Assembly: GCF_002078875.1 (NCBI RefSeq)
Contig: NC_034438.1
Coordinates: forward strand, 69,391,628 to 69,455,627
DNA: 64,000 nt
Direction: 5' to 3'
From: Numida meleagris
Lineage: Eukaryota; Chordata; Aves; Galliformes; Numididae
Below the pieces are notes generated by a model. That model was given only the letters and a program-made list of their open reading frames with translations. It was not told the DNA's origin and did no database searches. The position numbers were made by a program, and so were the translations under genes. Within the stretch, counting starts at the first letter, position 1, and every line of letters starts with the position of its first letter. Shown in pieces: positions 14,596 to 26,854 of the stretch.

Positions 14596-14633
14596 AAAAA
14601 TAAAAACAAAACAAACAAACAAAAAAAATATAT
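14596..14633 (+). repeat. A-rich simple repeat, AAAC steps
   Basis: A run of A with interspersed C and T, including three AAAC units, about 25 bp upstream of the LTR-like element starting at 14659. It may simply be a low-complexity tract. Confidence 0.8.
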
Positions 14634-14658
14634 AAAGACTTATTTTGCCTTAATTAGT

Positions 14659-15060
14659 TGTTGTAGTTTAACCTGGCAAGCAGCTCAGCACCACTCAACC
14701 TTTCCTTTACTGCTCCCTGCTCCCTGTGGGATGGGGAAGTGAGCTGGAAAAAAAAGGCAGAACTCATAGGCTGAGATAAAAAACTAAGACAGACAAGAAA
14801 GAGAGAAGTAACAGTAATGATAATTTTATATTAATGTGTATACGTATATATTTACAAAACATGCAATGCACAACACAATTTCTCACCACCTACCGACCAA
14901 TGCCCAGCCCTGAGCAGGGGCTGCCTCCCTCCTGCAAACAGCTTCCCACAGTTTTACAGTTTTCACATGATGCCACGTAGAATGGAATACCCTTTGCGCA
15001 GTTTAGGTCAGTCAATTGTCCTGGCTCTGTCCCCTCCCAGTTCCTTGTGCCCAAAATGTT
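14659..15060 (+). mobile_element. Old solo LTR of an avian endogenous retroelement, 3' part lost
   Basis: Starts TGTTGTAGTTTAACCTGGCA and runs through segments I recognise from an abundant bird LTR family: a GTGGGATGGGG block near 14726, a GGCTGAGATAAA block near 14769, an A/T-rich middle, a CATGATG...GGAATACCC block near 14966-14993, and TGTCCTGGCTCTGTCCCCTC near 15017. After CTTGTGCCC (about 15050) it departs from the family, so the distal portion with the terminal CA is lost or too diverged. No internal retroviral sequence adjoins. A second fragment of the same family, in the same orientation and representing the missing 3' portion, lies at 31056-31291. Family class is not assigned; recognition is from memory. 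Confidence 0.7.
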
Positions 15061-15409
15061 CCCACTGACTTTGACACTCCTCAGAGCAGCCTGGTGCTTT
15101 CTTGCTGCATTTTCCAATTGGCCCCTATGCCCCAGCATGGGGCAGACATGCTTCTGTGGGGCAACCATGCTTCAGGGACCCTGTGTGATCAGGTATCTGA
15201 TTAAGAGAACAAACTTGACTGCACTTTCCTTCTCTATCTAGCGCCATCACACACCTGTTAGTCAAGTAGCTGATTATACACATACACCTATGAAATTTTC
15301 CAAATATTAAATGCATTATATTTACGGTACCCATGAGTAGTAAAAAAAAATACAGAAATCTCTATTACTCTCCATTCATCAGCCACAGGTTTGCTCTTCT
15401 GTAATCTCA

Positions 15410-15497
15410 TATGGTATATGGTGTGGTACAGTTTGGTGCAGTACTTACTATATGGTATGTATAATATTGTATGGTATAGTAAGGTATGGTATAGTAT
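15410..15497 (+). repeat. Imperfect TATGG/GGTATAGTA microsatellite
   Basis: Repeated TATGGTA and TATAGTA units (ATGGTATGGTATAGTATGG-like) fill this stretch and end exactly where CR1 sequence begins. The unit is degenerate. It may be the decayed target site, or a tract grown after the CR1 insertion. Confidence 0.75.
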
Positions 15498-16009
15498 GGA
15501 ACTGCATCCAGTTCTGGTGCCCCGAACACAAGAAGGGCATGGAGCTGTTGGAGCATGTCCAGAGAAGGGCTATGAAGATGATCAGAGGGCTGGAGCACCT
15601 CCCCTACGAGGACAGGCTGAGAGAGCTGAGGCTCTCCATCCTGAAGAAGAGAAGGCTCCAGGAGGACATTATAGCAGCCTGCCAGTACCTGAAGGGAAAG
15701 TTAGGCAGGGACTTTTTACAAGGGCATGTAGCAACAGGATGAGGGGAAATGGCTTAGAACTGTAAGAGGGTAGATTTAGACTAGATATTAGGAAGAAATT
15801 CTTTACTGTGAGAGTGGTGAGACACTGTAACACGTTGCCCAGAGAAGCTGTGAATGCCCCCTCCCTGGAAGTGTTCAAGGCCAGGCTGGATGAGGCTGTG
15901 AGCAACCTGGTCTAGAGGGAGGTTTCCCTGCCTATAGCAGGGGGTTGGAACTATGTGATCTTAATGGTCCCTTCCAACCCAAACCATTCTGTGATTCTAT
16001 GATTCCATG
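15498..16009 (+). mobile_element. CR1 LINE, 5'-truncated 3' end
   Basis: Plus-strand CR1 tail of about 510 bp. The frame at 15452-15742 contains [19 protein letters not shown], the ORF2 C-terminal signature. A frame change near 15740 is followed by nucleotide matches to the rest of the ORF2 end (RLDIRKKFF-like at about 15773-15800) and the 3' UTR. It ends with octamer copies ATTCTGTG, ATTCTATG and ATTCCATG at about 15987-16009. The 5' truncation abuts the TATGG microsatellite. No RT catalytic box is included. Confidence 0.95.
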
Positions 16010-19000
16010 AGTAGAATATATGCGTAGAAATAGCATGCTGAAACATTGAGATTGCTTGGGATCAACATCATCTCACCTCAAGGCTTGCCACTAGATCAGT
16101 GCATGCTAAGACTGTAGAAAAAAACTTTGTGTTAACAGTCAGAAAATGATTTCTTTGCAGACTTACCAAAAAGAAAAAAGAAAGGAATTCCTTTTTTGTT
16201 CCTGTGGGACTTCATACTACATATGAACCCCAACATGACTGTAGAGAAATCAGTCTCTTTTCATCTAACTTAATCTAGGTGAAAATAAATCAATGAAAGG
16301 ACAGTGTGATGTGACTCATGAGAATTGCAAAGGTTTCCAGTTCTTTAGTGGAACATGATATGTCAGTTTGATGCAGTGCTCATTACTGAAAGGATATTTG
16401 GACGTATCTTTACAGAATACTCACCACAACAAAGACGATGGCTATGGATCATCAACCAAGTGCTGAATTCAATATTTGTTTTAGAAGTGGTCCAAGAACA
16501 AAATGCTTAATCACAAGATTTTCTTTTTTTTTTTTCCCACTTTCACATTGTTATTTTTTTCCTGAATAACTTAGTTAGAAAACATTTAATTACTGTATTT
16601 GTTCAGGCTACAACATTATAACAACTCCAAATTTTTGGAGTTGTCAGAGTGTGTATCACACCCTTCTGCCCCCTCAGGGCCCAGTGACAGAGGGTCCTTT
16701 AGGGTTGACATCATTTGGGAACAGTTAATTATTGGGAAAGCCTGTAGGCAGCACTGGATGCTGTGGGATGCAAATGCTCACACACTGTCTGGAGCCAAGC
16801 TGAAACCCTTGCACATGCATTCAGTGCAGCTGGTCCTTCTCAGCCCCTGGCTTCCTGGAGTCTGTAACTGTGGGTGTGCACTGAACCAGAGCTACTGTCT
16901 CATGAAAATCTGTACAACTCCCTGTAAGAGCAGGCTATAGAAACCTCAAGAAAAATCTCTCCAGCCTCCAGTACAGACTTGCAGGAAAGGTGTGTGCATG
17001 CACACCCCTGTAAGTGACAGAGACGGACTGCTTTCTCCAGAGCAGGCTCCAGGGACCTGATGTTTTTGTACTTACCATTTCAGATCATCCTGTTGTGAAT
17101 GGCACCAACATAACTTCAGCTGTGATGATAGAGGCACATTAGAAAATGCCAGCCTGCACTCCTCACAGCATCAAAGGGGGTGGTGACGGATATCTCTGTT
17201 AGAGCTCTTATTTTCCACAGGTCATGGATTGCACCCAGCCAGCTTTTGCACTGAGTATCCCACAATGATGATTTGGGGAGAGAATGGAAAGAGGGAGAGT
17301 AAAACAAGCCTGTAGATCACTTAGGAAACAGGCACTCCCCAGAGTTCTGTCATAACAAGGGCTCAAAAAAGTTTCTCCTTTGTAAATGTACCTTTGATCA
17401 CTATTAGTTCTTCAGAGATGATGATCTGGGAATAACCCTGGAGAGCAGCTCTGTCACCTACCTCTGCCCGGGCTTCCAAGTGCTCTGCAGGACCTGTAAT
17501 GGACTAGATCATTTCCATACAAGCCAGTCCTCCTGCCTCCTGCTCACTCCCACGATCCAGCTCCAAGATACCAAAATTTTGTTCTTCTGGGAGAGGGTCA
17601 GAAGTCCCAGATCCCCACTTCCCAGGTGTCCCAGATCTGTGAGCTGCACTGAGGGCCCTTTCAGACTGCTGGTGCTTTCCCAGCTATTCCATGGTGTGTC
17701 AGGAGAAGACTGGTGCCTGACACTACGTGCAGTTTTGTCAGGATGCTAGTGAGATTACTCTCATAGGCCTGGGTAAACAGGATCTCAGAAAAACATCCTC
17801 CATACTCCGCCTGCCTCTGCTCCTCTTTCTGCATCATAGAAGACCCAGCTTCCTGTGGAATCCTTTCTGAAACTGGTGGAAAAACCAGGCATGCAGTCAA
17901 ATCACATATTCGGGCATGACTTGAATGTGCATTTTCTGAGGTTGGAGTTTCATTTTGATTTTCAGGCTTTTGTGTTTGCTGTACAGTTTTGAACATTTCT
18001 TTTTTTTTCTTTTTTTTTCCCCACTGAGTATGTCTTTTTTTACTTACTAATTTTCTTTTAACCTCCACTTCCATCACCTCCTTAGAGATTCCTTCACTTC
18101 ATGTCTCTGACCACAGAGGCATTCCCATGTGAATCCATGTGGGGTTATGCGACCGTAATCCCCCCTCCTTTCAACAACATGAGGTGATGAAGGAGTAACA
18201 CATAAGCCTTTCAGGTTGAGTTTCACCACAGTCTTTAAAGCTGACAGGCTATGTTATTTAGAGTTATCAACTGTGATTACAGGGCATTTTTAAATAATAG
18301 ACTTGTTGCAAATTATAAACAAAGGCAACCAAGACAGTGCTGTCCTCGGTTTCTCCTAGTAGACAATTTGCAGGCATGAAAGCAACAGTCTAAACCATCA
18401 AGTCCTATTACTTGATGTCCAATCAACTAAGAAAAACATGTAACCAAAACACTAAAAATAAAGACTGTAATATCAAGAAAATGGCATTCTGAGCTGAAAC
18501 TAGCGATCAGTTAACTTCTATTTTTCAATGGAATAAAGATTTCTTGAAGTATCAGAAGTCTGACCTGAAAACAGAGAAAATCCTAGAAGCTCTTGGATTT
18601 TCTATTGTCTTCCATTTTCCTAGGTTCACTCAAGGTCCATACGAATAAGGACCCAAATTGAAGTCAATGTCACAGCACTGCTCATCAGTAAGCTATTGTC
18701 AAGAGAAAGGAGAACTCATCAGAGGCAGGGTTTGTTCACTGGGGGGATGACTCATTTACTTCAATCTACTAGCACAGATGTTTTAGCATACCCATCATCC
18801 CTCAGGCGATCCATCTACCTGAAGACCTTAGTTGCCTGAACTTTCATTTCTTGATTTGTGATTTTTTTGAAACATGCTTGGAAGCAAAAACCTGTTAAAA
18901 GAAATACATAACATATCTGCATCCCCAGAGAAGCCATTTCTCAAATATATTGTGTTCATGGGCATATATTCTGAATGACCATGGTAAAATTTCCATGGTA

Positions 19001-20026
19001 ATTTTCTGTCTAAAATTAGACAGTGGACACTAGCATACTAATAGCAAAGAGACGGGTGTGATACTAGATATTTATTTTTATAAAAATAAATTTTAATCTC
19101 AAGCCAGTAATTATTTAAATAAGGCTTGCACTGCTGATTTTCATTCCCTCATCTCACAACAGATTTCAGTGCTTTTTTATAATATAGCTATAAATCTTAC
19201 CGTAGGTTGTGAAATAAAAGATGCTCTGACTGGGAAGAAATCTTATACTAAAAGAAGGCTGGAAACAAGATAGCTAACCTAGGGCTTTTTACCCTGATGA
19301 TATGGCTATGGACAGTTCACAGCAGTACCAACAAAGCCTTCATTGGACTAAGGATGAGGGAGTCTCCTTTGTCACTCTAAACTGGAAAATGAAGGACTTA
19401 TATTCAGTAAAATCTGGGTGTTTTTTTGGTATTTTTGCCAAGTTATGTGCTTTTATAGGTAGAGATTTTTGAGTTTTCTTTATTTGAAACAGACAAGACT
19501 TGACCTGATTTACCACTCATCTCTCAGGTAAAATGGTGGCAAGAAAGCTGTTCTTGGTGAGCTGCTTTGAAACAGAATGTAAAACTCCAGTTCTTGCATG
19601 GCTCCGTTAGAATCCACCATGAAGAAGAAAGACAGGACTCTTTCCTCCTCATATGCCTAGGTGTTTCAGAAGTCCTGTGGAAAAATTCAGTAAAGGCTTT
19701 CAGATGTTCTCTGTCTTGCAAGATTTCAAACCTTTTTTTTTTTTTATTTTTAACTTCACTGCTTCATAGAAGAACAAAGGATCATCTGTCACCCATTCTA
19801 TACATACTCACACACCAAATCCTCCATTCAAAAGCTCCACATCTATTTTCTCAAGAAAGGTGCACATGTGCACATATGCAGACATGTACATGTATCTGTT
19901 ACCATCCATGCGAATGCAAGCACAAGGTAAAATATGCCTGAAGTTTTTCAGTCTCCCATTTCATTAATCTTATTCAACCATTCTGACTCGCTGTTCCTTT
20001 CACAACGACCAGAAATTGTTTCACAG

Positions 20027-20027
<1 letters not shown>
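16010..20027. other. Unique non-coding sequence, no gene seen
   Basis: No recognisable transposon or exon. It includes poly-T/poly-pyrimidine patches near 16522-16536 and 17999-18020. The latter produces a lysine-rich artefact inside a 138-codon minus frame (17661-18077). A short perfect hairpin is at 16621-16644. The remainder is unremarkable to me. Confidence 0.55.
16621..16644. repeat. Perfect 11-bp inverted repeat with 2-nt loop
   Basis: ACAACTCCAAA, then TT, then TTTGGAGTTGT: every base of the 11-bp arms pairs. There is no U-tract or gene context suggesting a terminator. It could be a cruciform-capable site or chance. Confidence 0.8.

Positions 20028-20061
<34 letters not shown>
20028..20061 (+). 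repeat. (CA)17 dinucleotide microsatellite
   Basis: Uninterrupted alternating CA from 20028 to 20061. It is the longest perfect dinucleotide run in the window and is likely length-polymorphic between individuals. Confidence 0.98.
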
Positions 20062-20062
<1 letters not shown>

Positions 20063-20388
20063 CTATCTAGCAACAATTTATTAAAGGTTGGGATTGACGT
20101 TAGCAAAACCAGATTTTTTTTAATAGAAAGAATCTGATGTATAGGAAAATATAATAAATTTCTTTGGGATAAGATTCTGGATGCAACTAGTCAATTTTTT
20201 TTTCTCCTAAAAGCATCGCTTAGCTTATCAAAGATCCTGATCCCAAGATATTACGGTTCCAATATAGAAAGACTTGGAAAACATCAGTTAAGATTAGAAT
20301 CACTTGCATCAAGGTGATAGAGAAATACACAGAGATATTTTAACAGTCCAGCAGAGACACTAAATGAATTCCCATGTTCAAAGTACAA

Positions 20389-20474
20389 GTTAAGCAGTCC
20401 ACGATGCAAAAGCTTTTGACATAAATGTCAACTTAAGTAGTCCAGGGTGCAAAAGATTTGTATTTTACAGAAAT
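20389..20474 (+). repeat. Diverged 43-bp tandem duplication
   Basis: Two adjacent segments, 20389-20431 and 20432-20474, match well over their first 30 bases (TTAAG.AGTCCA then TGCAAAAG in both) and then diverge. It is a small old local duplication with no coding meaning visible. Confidence 0.6.
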
Positions 20475-20886
20475 ATGTTAAAACCTGTTATTCTAAGAAA
20501 AGCATGTTAGAAATCAATAATAGAGCCAATAATCAAACTCTGGATTTGCCTAAACTGAATAGCTTTGACCATAAGAGCAAGTAATTCATACCTTCTTCAA
20601 GCTCAGGAGAAAACTTACTTCTATAAAAGAAAAAATAGGAAACTGAATATAAACATCCATTTCAAAACAGACTGATCTCTCCAAGAAGGCAGTATGACTT
20701 ATATTAGCACGAGCACTCAAATAATTGGAGACTTTCCAGGAGGGTGGTAAAAATATTAAGCAAATCATGACAGCCATCTTACTTGCAGTACTTGATTTTA
20801 TGCAGGTCATGTTTTCACAACCTTTCTCTTCATTCTAAGATAAAAATATTCTTTCTAAGAGACTGGGGGATAAGAGCTCTGTTCAC

Positions 20887-20950
20887 TTTCCTTTTCCTTT
20901 TCCCTTTGCCTTTCCCTTTCCCTTTCCCCATCCCTTCCCCTTCCCTTCCA
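20887..20950 (+). repeat. 64-bp pyrimidine tract, CCCTTT/CCTTTT units
   Basis: All C and T apart from a G at 20908 and an A at 20930, made of CTTTTC and CCCTTTC units. Mirror-like homopyrimidine tracts of this kind can adopt triplex (H-DNA) structure in vitro; that is an inference from composition only. Confidence 0.9.
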
Positions 20951-23666
20951 TTCAGAAGTTTAAATGAGTGAGATGATTATTTTCAGGGATGACTATTACC
21001 ATATACTCACATGGCAATTCGCAGCTACAAAGTGATATTTTGAAATAACCACCTGGTTATACATCTATTTTTTTTTTTTAATCTATTTTAATTGACATTA
21101 CATCGAACAATCTTATTTGTACAAGGAAATCAGAAGAATAAATTTGAAATTGTTTCATGGTTCAGGATATAAACTTTTGTGTTGTTCTGGTCCGTGACAT
21201 TCAAAATTAAAATAGAGAAGGTAAAATATCGCTTATGACATTAATAGTTATGAATTACATACTAGTTAGTTTTCTACATAGAAACTGTTTTTTTCTTTCC
21301 CTATCTACAGGATTAATTATGAAAAAATGCTGTTATTCTCCACATTTTACATGTCAGACAGTCATTCTGAAGTTTCCCAGTATTTAAAACAAAAGTGGCC
21401 CTTAGGTGACACAACCTCAAGTCAGGAATGAAGTGCTGAGAGAGATGAGCGAACAAAAGCAGCAGAAAGTGGAGGGCAGAAGAGGAAGAGGGAAACAATG
21501 CTGGAAAATGCAGAAAATATTCCCTGATAATGCCCAGGTATGGAGATGAACTGCTGAGGAATCAGTTGCTCAAAACACAAGAGCACCAAAAGCACACTGT
21601 TATATCTGTCTAAATAATTTAAAAGAGAAAGTATATTCTGCGGAATGTAGAGAAAGAATTAACTCGAACCAAAGAATAAAATGTGCTCCATTGTTACTAA
21701 ATGATATAAAATGATACTAAAGCTGAGCTTTTATTTTAATGCGCCAACATCTACATATACCTTTGAATGACTGTTGGAGCAGAGTTTAGACATACTCATG
21801 TGAGATGTAGAAGTAGTTTTGTTTGTCAAGGCAACTTAACATAGTGGTTTGTGATTCATCACAAAATAACTTAACCTGTTAAAATTCCCTTTCAGTCACA
21901 ACTTCAGTAAGTCTTCACAAACCTGTTTATCTCCTGTGCAGAAGCTGACATCAAAAAGGTGTCTGGCACATCCTTAAAGTAAGCAAGTAAGTAAATAAAT
22001 ACATAGAGCCCACATTAACAATTTGCATGTTCACAGCTACACAGTTCGTTCAAAGTCATCTTGGGAACTTCCTCACTACTTTGTAGCATAGATGGACCGT
22101 CAGAACCCGGGTCATTTTTAATGGCTTTGATGCAATCTTCTTTACTGCTATCATTTCAGTTGTAACAGAGATCTCACTTATTACAAAAAAATAATTAAAC
22201 AAAATCAGATAGCACAATATGGCTATCTATTGGCAGTGAATAATACAGAGACACACATACAGTTGTGTGTGCTCTTATGCTGAAGACAACTACAGATTTC
22301 ATTCCTGATCTCATTTTTGTTTTACAGCTGATGGGAATCCACAGTCCTGTGCCTCTCAGTGAAGTAATCTAGGATTTTAAACTTGAAGTGTGCTAGTAGT
22401 ATGAAGACATCACTGTCGTTTTATTTATATTATTATTTTTTTCTCATAACAGCCTTCCAGGCACTGCTTGCTTATATAAAATAAATAATCAGGTATAAGT
22501 CAATGGCAGTTATGGAGAAGGTGCACCATTCTGAAAGGTGGAAGCAGAAAGAAAAAGACATTGCCATACAAGGCTTGAAACAAAAGATCCCTGACATGGA
22601 GAAAAACATGAAAGAGAAGGAAAATGAAACAAACAAAACACAAACTTCCAAACAACCTTCCAGTGCTGGAAGTACATAAGGACATTTGAGTTAACATTAA
22701 AGAAGCCATTCACAATGAGTCTGAGGGAAGAAAACTGCTATCATCTTAAGTTGTGCATTATGTTCTCCTGTCTGCATTCCTCTGTCTCAGCCTCCCTGAC
22801 AGAAATCCTTAACTATTTTCAGCTTCTTCGTACTCAGGTCACAACAGTGGAAGAGCAAATTACACTTGCCAAGGATTTGGAAAGTGGTTCCTTGAAGAAA
22901 TCTCATACTGAATAATTTCAGAGCTGGGGACTTAACAAATATTAACATTTTATAATAAGGCTGGTGCCATTTCCTGCAGATGAAGTTTGGGGAAAAAAAA
23001 TGAACATAATAGCTGGTACCCATCCTGTGATCTTTTTATATTCTGAAAGAAAGTCAAGAGTTGTCCCAGAAAAAAAGTGATCACGAAGTAAGAAATTGCC
23101 TTTGCAGAAAAGGACAATGTTGTCACAGAGTGCTCTGGAGGATTACAGCCTCACAAAGGAGGAGTTGTGAACCAAGCTGCTTTCGCTAGATTTTTCAGGT
23201 CCTGTAACTGCCAGAGAAAAATATTTACACTCAGACATGTTCAAAGAAAGGGTTCTGAGCTTATATCTGTCAACTCTATGTAGCATTCTTCAGAGAGAGA
23301 TTAAAGTCTCTCGACTTGAGCTTCATGAATGATTACGATGTTTCCAAACGCAGGAACGCAGACATCAAAGCAGAGTCATCAGGAGAAGATGTACCACCAT
23401 CTGTAGGAAAGCCTGAAAGGCAATCAGATATAACAAGATAACTAAAAAGAGATAAAGTTGGGTAGGGAATAGCCAACCACAGAGTAGTCTAAAAATGAAA
23501 TAGGATGAAATAAAATAGAAACTCAATATGGTGCTTCAACATTAAGAAAGAATTTATTTTTGCTCCAGGACAGTGTGAGATTCCCAAATAACTCATTTCA
23601 CATGTACAGAAAAAGTTGGAATATTTCTGCCTTTTCTTTTTTTAACTGTTTTCCAGTTAGACTTAT
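20951..23666. other. Unique non-coding sequence, no gene seen
   Basis: AT-rich, short frames only. No recognisable transposon or simple repeat of note apart from homopolymer runs near 21069-21078. Confidence 0.55.
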
Positions 23667-23935
23667 AGAATCAGATATTAAGTAGAAAAGGAGCTTTGGT
23701 GGCTGCCTTTTCCAAGCCTATGCTGACGGCAGGGCCAATCAGATTGGATGGTTCAGAGCCTTCCTGAGTTGAGTATCGAATATCTCAATTGCTGAAGACT
23801 CCACAGCTCATCTGGGCACCTACTGCAGTGTTTGGCTGGTCCCACTCTAGCAAAGATTTTCCTTCTATCTAGTTGGAATTTCCCATGTCACAACTTGTGT
23901 TCATTGCTTCTTGACCTATTGTTATGAAACTTGTT
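23667..23935 (-). mobile_element. Old CR1 3' end (3' UTR/ORF2 tail)
   Basis: In plus reading it begins with a decayed tail (TAGAATCAGAT) and then the CR1 landmark order in reverse: a short proximal UTR block, a CCTTCCTGAGTTGAGTATC-like block, ACAGCTCATCTGGGCACCT near 23801, CAGTGTTTGGCTGG, and CTATCTAGTTGGAATTTCCC near 23864 followed by a GCTTCTTGACCTATTG-like end. This layout belongs to an older CR1 subfamily than the copies at 25.7 or 37.7 kb. Divergence is high and no frame survives. Confidence 0.85.
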
Positions 23936-25667
23936 CACATAAATGCTCAGTATCACAAGAGGAAAGACCAGCATTTTTAGAAGACAAGAATGCACATCAG
24001 AATGGAGTCTTTGCAAGAGCCGTAATTTGTTGGTCCTGTGTTGCTACAGAAAGAAGGAGATACAGGTAATTAAATACAGGTAATTAAAAGGAGGGCGTGA
24101 AATTTCTATTACAATTGTATTTCTCCTTTGAACTCTGAGTCTCGAGTGACTCCCACTGGATATCTTCTGTAGTTGTTATGTACTTCAGCTGTGTATATGG
24201 ACTGGCATAGAACCAAAGCTGCTCACTCCTAATCTTGACAATAGCAATGACAGAATTTTGCTAAGTCCATGGAGCTTTCAACTGAACAGTAATACCAGTT
24301 TTAAAAGTACGATTAGATTAAAACACAAGAAAATGTCAAATGAAAGGAGATCTATGTACTTTTTCTTTGTTACGATTTCTCTACAACATACATGCTGACT
24401 AGCAATTTAGCCCTGATAAATATATTTATACAAAAAAGTGCTGCAGCTTAAACAGCTGGTTTTACAGACACTGTTTGTGGAATCATGTTGGATGTATATA
24501 AGTGGTTTTAATAAAATTACAGAAACATAAACTACCAACAGAAATGCAATTTCAGAGGAGCAGTATATCTCCAGGCTTTGTATTTTTCTAACATGCAAAG
24601 CAAGGGAGATAAAGCCTGTTGATATCGATCTCAATGCCCAGTCATAAAAAATTAAAAGTTATCTGTCAGTAAAAGGGAAAATAATGTTTTCCATTTTGCT
24701 TAGAGAGCTCTTGAGTGCTTGTGTGAATGCAATTTACAGCATTAATAAAATCCTCTTGCAAATATTATTTTATTTTTATTGTTCCTTTTTCTTCTCTGAT
24801 TTAATAAAATACTCCATGTTGCTTATTTGATTTTCCTGTCTTTGGATGTGCTTGAATATTTATCTACAAGTTTGCATATGTATCTGACTCGGGCACACCA
24901 GTACCCCTGTGCTGGTTTTGGGCAAAGGACCTATATTATAGCAATCTGGAATCAGGGGAAGTGAAGTTTCTCCATTGCTTTCATCTGCTTTGAAACAGTA
25001 GGAAAGGGACAAAACCATCCCTAAGCATGGTGAGCGGATCCTGGGGAACTACCTGAGGAGGCTAATGGGATGAATTTCTTCTCTTCTTTTAACAGTTCAG
25101 TTTAAGAGATGTTTGCTTTAGTGGAAAGACTTCTTTTCATTCAGTGAAGCAGGCGGCTCCCTGGTTCCCTGGAAGGCAATGATGTTTCCAAGGAAAACAG
25201 AGGCACAAATGCCTTGATCTTCATGTGCTTAATCACTGCATTTGATGTCATATTTGAGGTACATGCTGGTGAACTGTGAAACCACTGTTGCTGAGGTTGG
25301 AAATGAAAATCATGTCTAGTATTTGTATAATCACCTTTTTGAGGAGAGCAGGGCAGACTACAGCACCTTCCGGAAAGGTCCAAGAAAATCATCACTTCAT
25401 ACAGTGTGCATAAACCTGTCACTTGCATTATGTGTACAGTCATAGATCAGGAAGGGAAATAATGACTTAGTGAAAGGAAGTACTATGGTACTACACTGCC
25501 ACATGTGTAAGCACTTACAGATGGTGGTAGAAACAGACTAGGAGTGCCTTGGGGAACTGCTATGCCTGAAAAGCCTCTTCCAGCGCCAAAAACATACCTT
25601 CCCTTTCAGTGCTACTTAACGCAGCTTATTCAAACTTTGAGGGTAATATGAAATGCAAAACTTTCCC
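23936..25667. other. Unique non-coding sequence
   Basis: Contains an exact 14-bp tandem duplication at 24061-24074 and 24075-24088 (TACAGGTAATTAAA twice). Open frames up to 100 codons carry no domain. Nothing else recognised. Confidence 0.55.
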
Positions 25668-26535
25668 AGATACTGTGATGACGCCAAGTTGAGAAGTGTC
25701 AATCTGACTGGGGGAAGGAAGGCCCTACAGAGGGATCTGTACAGGCTGGACCACTGGGTTGAGGCTGGTGGAGTGAAGTTCAACAAGACCAAGTGCCAGG
25801 TCCTGCACTTTGGCCACAACGATCCCAGGCAATGTTACAGGCTTGGGGCAGAGTGGCTGGAAGACTGTGTAGAGGAAACGGACCTGAGGGTATTAGTTGA
25901 TGCTCGGCTGAACATCCAAGAAGGCCAATGGCATCCTGGCTTCTATCAGAAGTAGTTTTGCCAGCAGGAGCAGGAAAGTGATCATACCTCTGTACTCAGC
26001 ACTGGTGATGCCACACCTCAAGTACTGTGTTGAGTTTTGGGCCCCTCACTGCAAGAAAGACATTGAGGCCCTGGAGCATGTTCAGAGGAGAACAAAGCTG
26101 TGAGGGGCCTGGAACACAGTCCTATGGGGAGTGACTGATGGAACTGGGATTATTCAGTCTGCAGAAGAGGAGGCTCAGGGGAGACCTTATCACTCTCTAC
26201 AACTTCCTGAAAGGAGGCCGTGGTGAGGTGGGGGATGGACTCCTCTTACGTGTTACTAGCAATAAGATGAGAGGGCATTGTCTCAAGTTGTGCCAGGAGA
26301 GGTCCAGGTTGGATATTAGGAAAAATTTCTTCTCCAAAAGTGTGGTCAGGTGCTGGAATAGGCTGCCCAGGGAGGTGATTGATTCACTGTCCCGGGAGGT
26401 GTTCAGGAAACATTCAGATGTTGTACTAAGGGAGATGGTTTAGTGGGGAAATATTGGTGGTAGGTAGACAGTTGGAATGGATGATCTTGGAGGTCTTTTC
26501 CAACCTTGGCAATTCAATGACTCTATGATTCTATG
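25668..26535 (+). mobile_element. CR1 LINE, RT C-terminal half plus 3' end
   Basis: About 870 bp. It opens at the RT active-site box, where the usual FADDTKLGG-type motif reads YCDDAKLRS (25671-25697), and continues through [19 protein letters not shown] and [25 protein letters not shown] in the frame 25653-25955. Frame changes follow near 25920 and 26100; the frame 26138-26443 carries [20 protein letters not shown] and the C-terminal [10 protein letters not shown]. The 3' tail holds ATTCAATG, ACTCTATG and ATTCTATG units up to 26535. At least two frame breaks and the changed catalytic box make it dead. Its relatives are the copies at 37716-39395 and 30015-30950. Confidence 0.97.
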
Positions 26536-26837
26536 CTCCCCTGCTTCCCATCCTGCCACAACATGCCAGCTTCTCTCTACACCATGTGCTTTGCTCTCTC
26601 CTCTCCCTAGTGAAATACCAAACCCAAGGTAGCCAAAGAAGCCAGGGCTCCCTCAGATGTTGTCACAGATACTGAGTAAGAATCAGATGTTTCCCTGCCA
26701 CGACAGTGTGCTGCCTCGAGAAATGCAACAGCAGCAGCAATACTGCCCACTGCCATAAATCCAAAAGCTGATCTTAGCACCCCGTGGTGACGTTGTACTT
26801 CAGAAAAGCAATACAGAACTTCTTTTAATCACCAGAG

Positions 26838-26854
26838 CACTGCCATCTAGTGCT
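26838..26854 (-). promoter_or_regulatory. CTCF-like motif
   Basis: The minus strand reads AGCACTAGATGGCAGTG. Against the vertebrate core CCASYAGRKGGCR it differs only at the first base (G for C), and the AGATGGCAG part is a common strong variant. Occupancy cannot be judged from sequence alone. Confidence 0.4.

Noticed and set aside
15125..15180. Small inverted repeats around TGCCCCAGCATGGGGCA as a structured RNA
   Set aside because: Arms of only 6 bp and no wider folding partner. It lies just past the recognisable part of an old LTR.
15391..15765. 124-codon plus frame across the microsatellite
   Set aside because: It reads through TATGG repeats and then CR1 in the wrong phase; the CR1 ORF2 frame is a different one.
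17661..18077. 138-codon minus frame with a lysine-rich segment
   Set aside because: The lysines come from a T-rich tract (17999-18020). No homology or signal peptide is visible, and the rest looks random.
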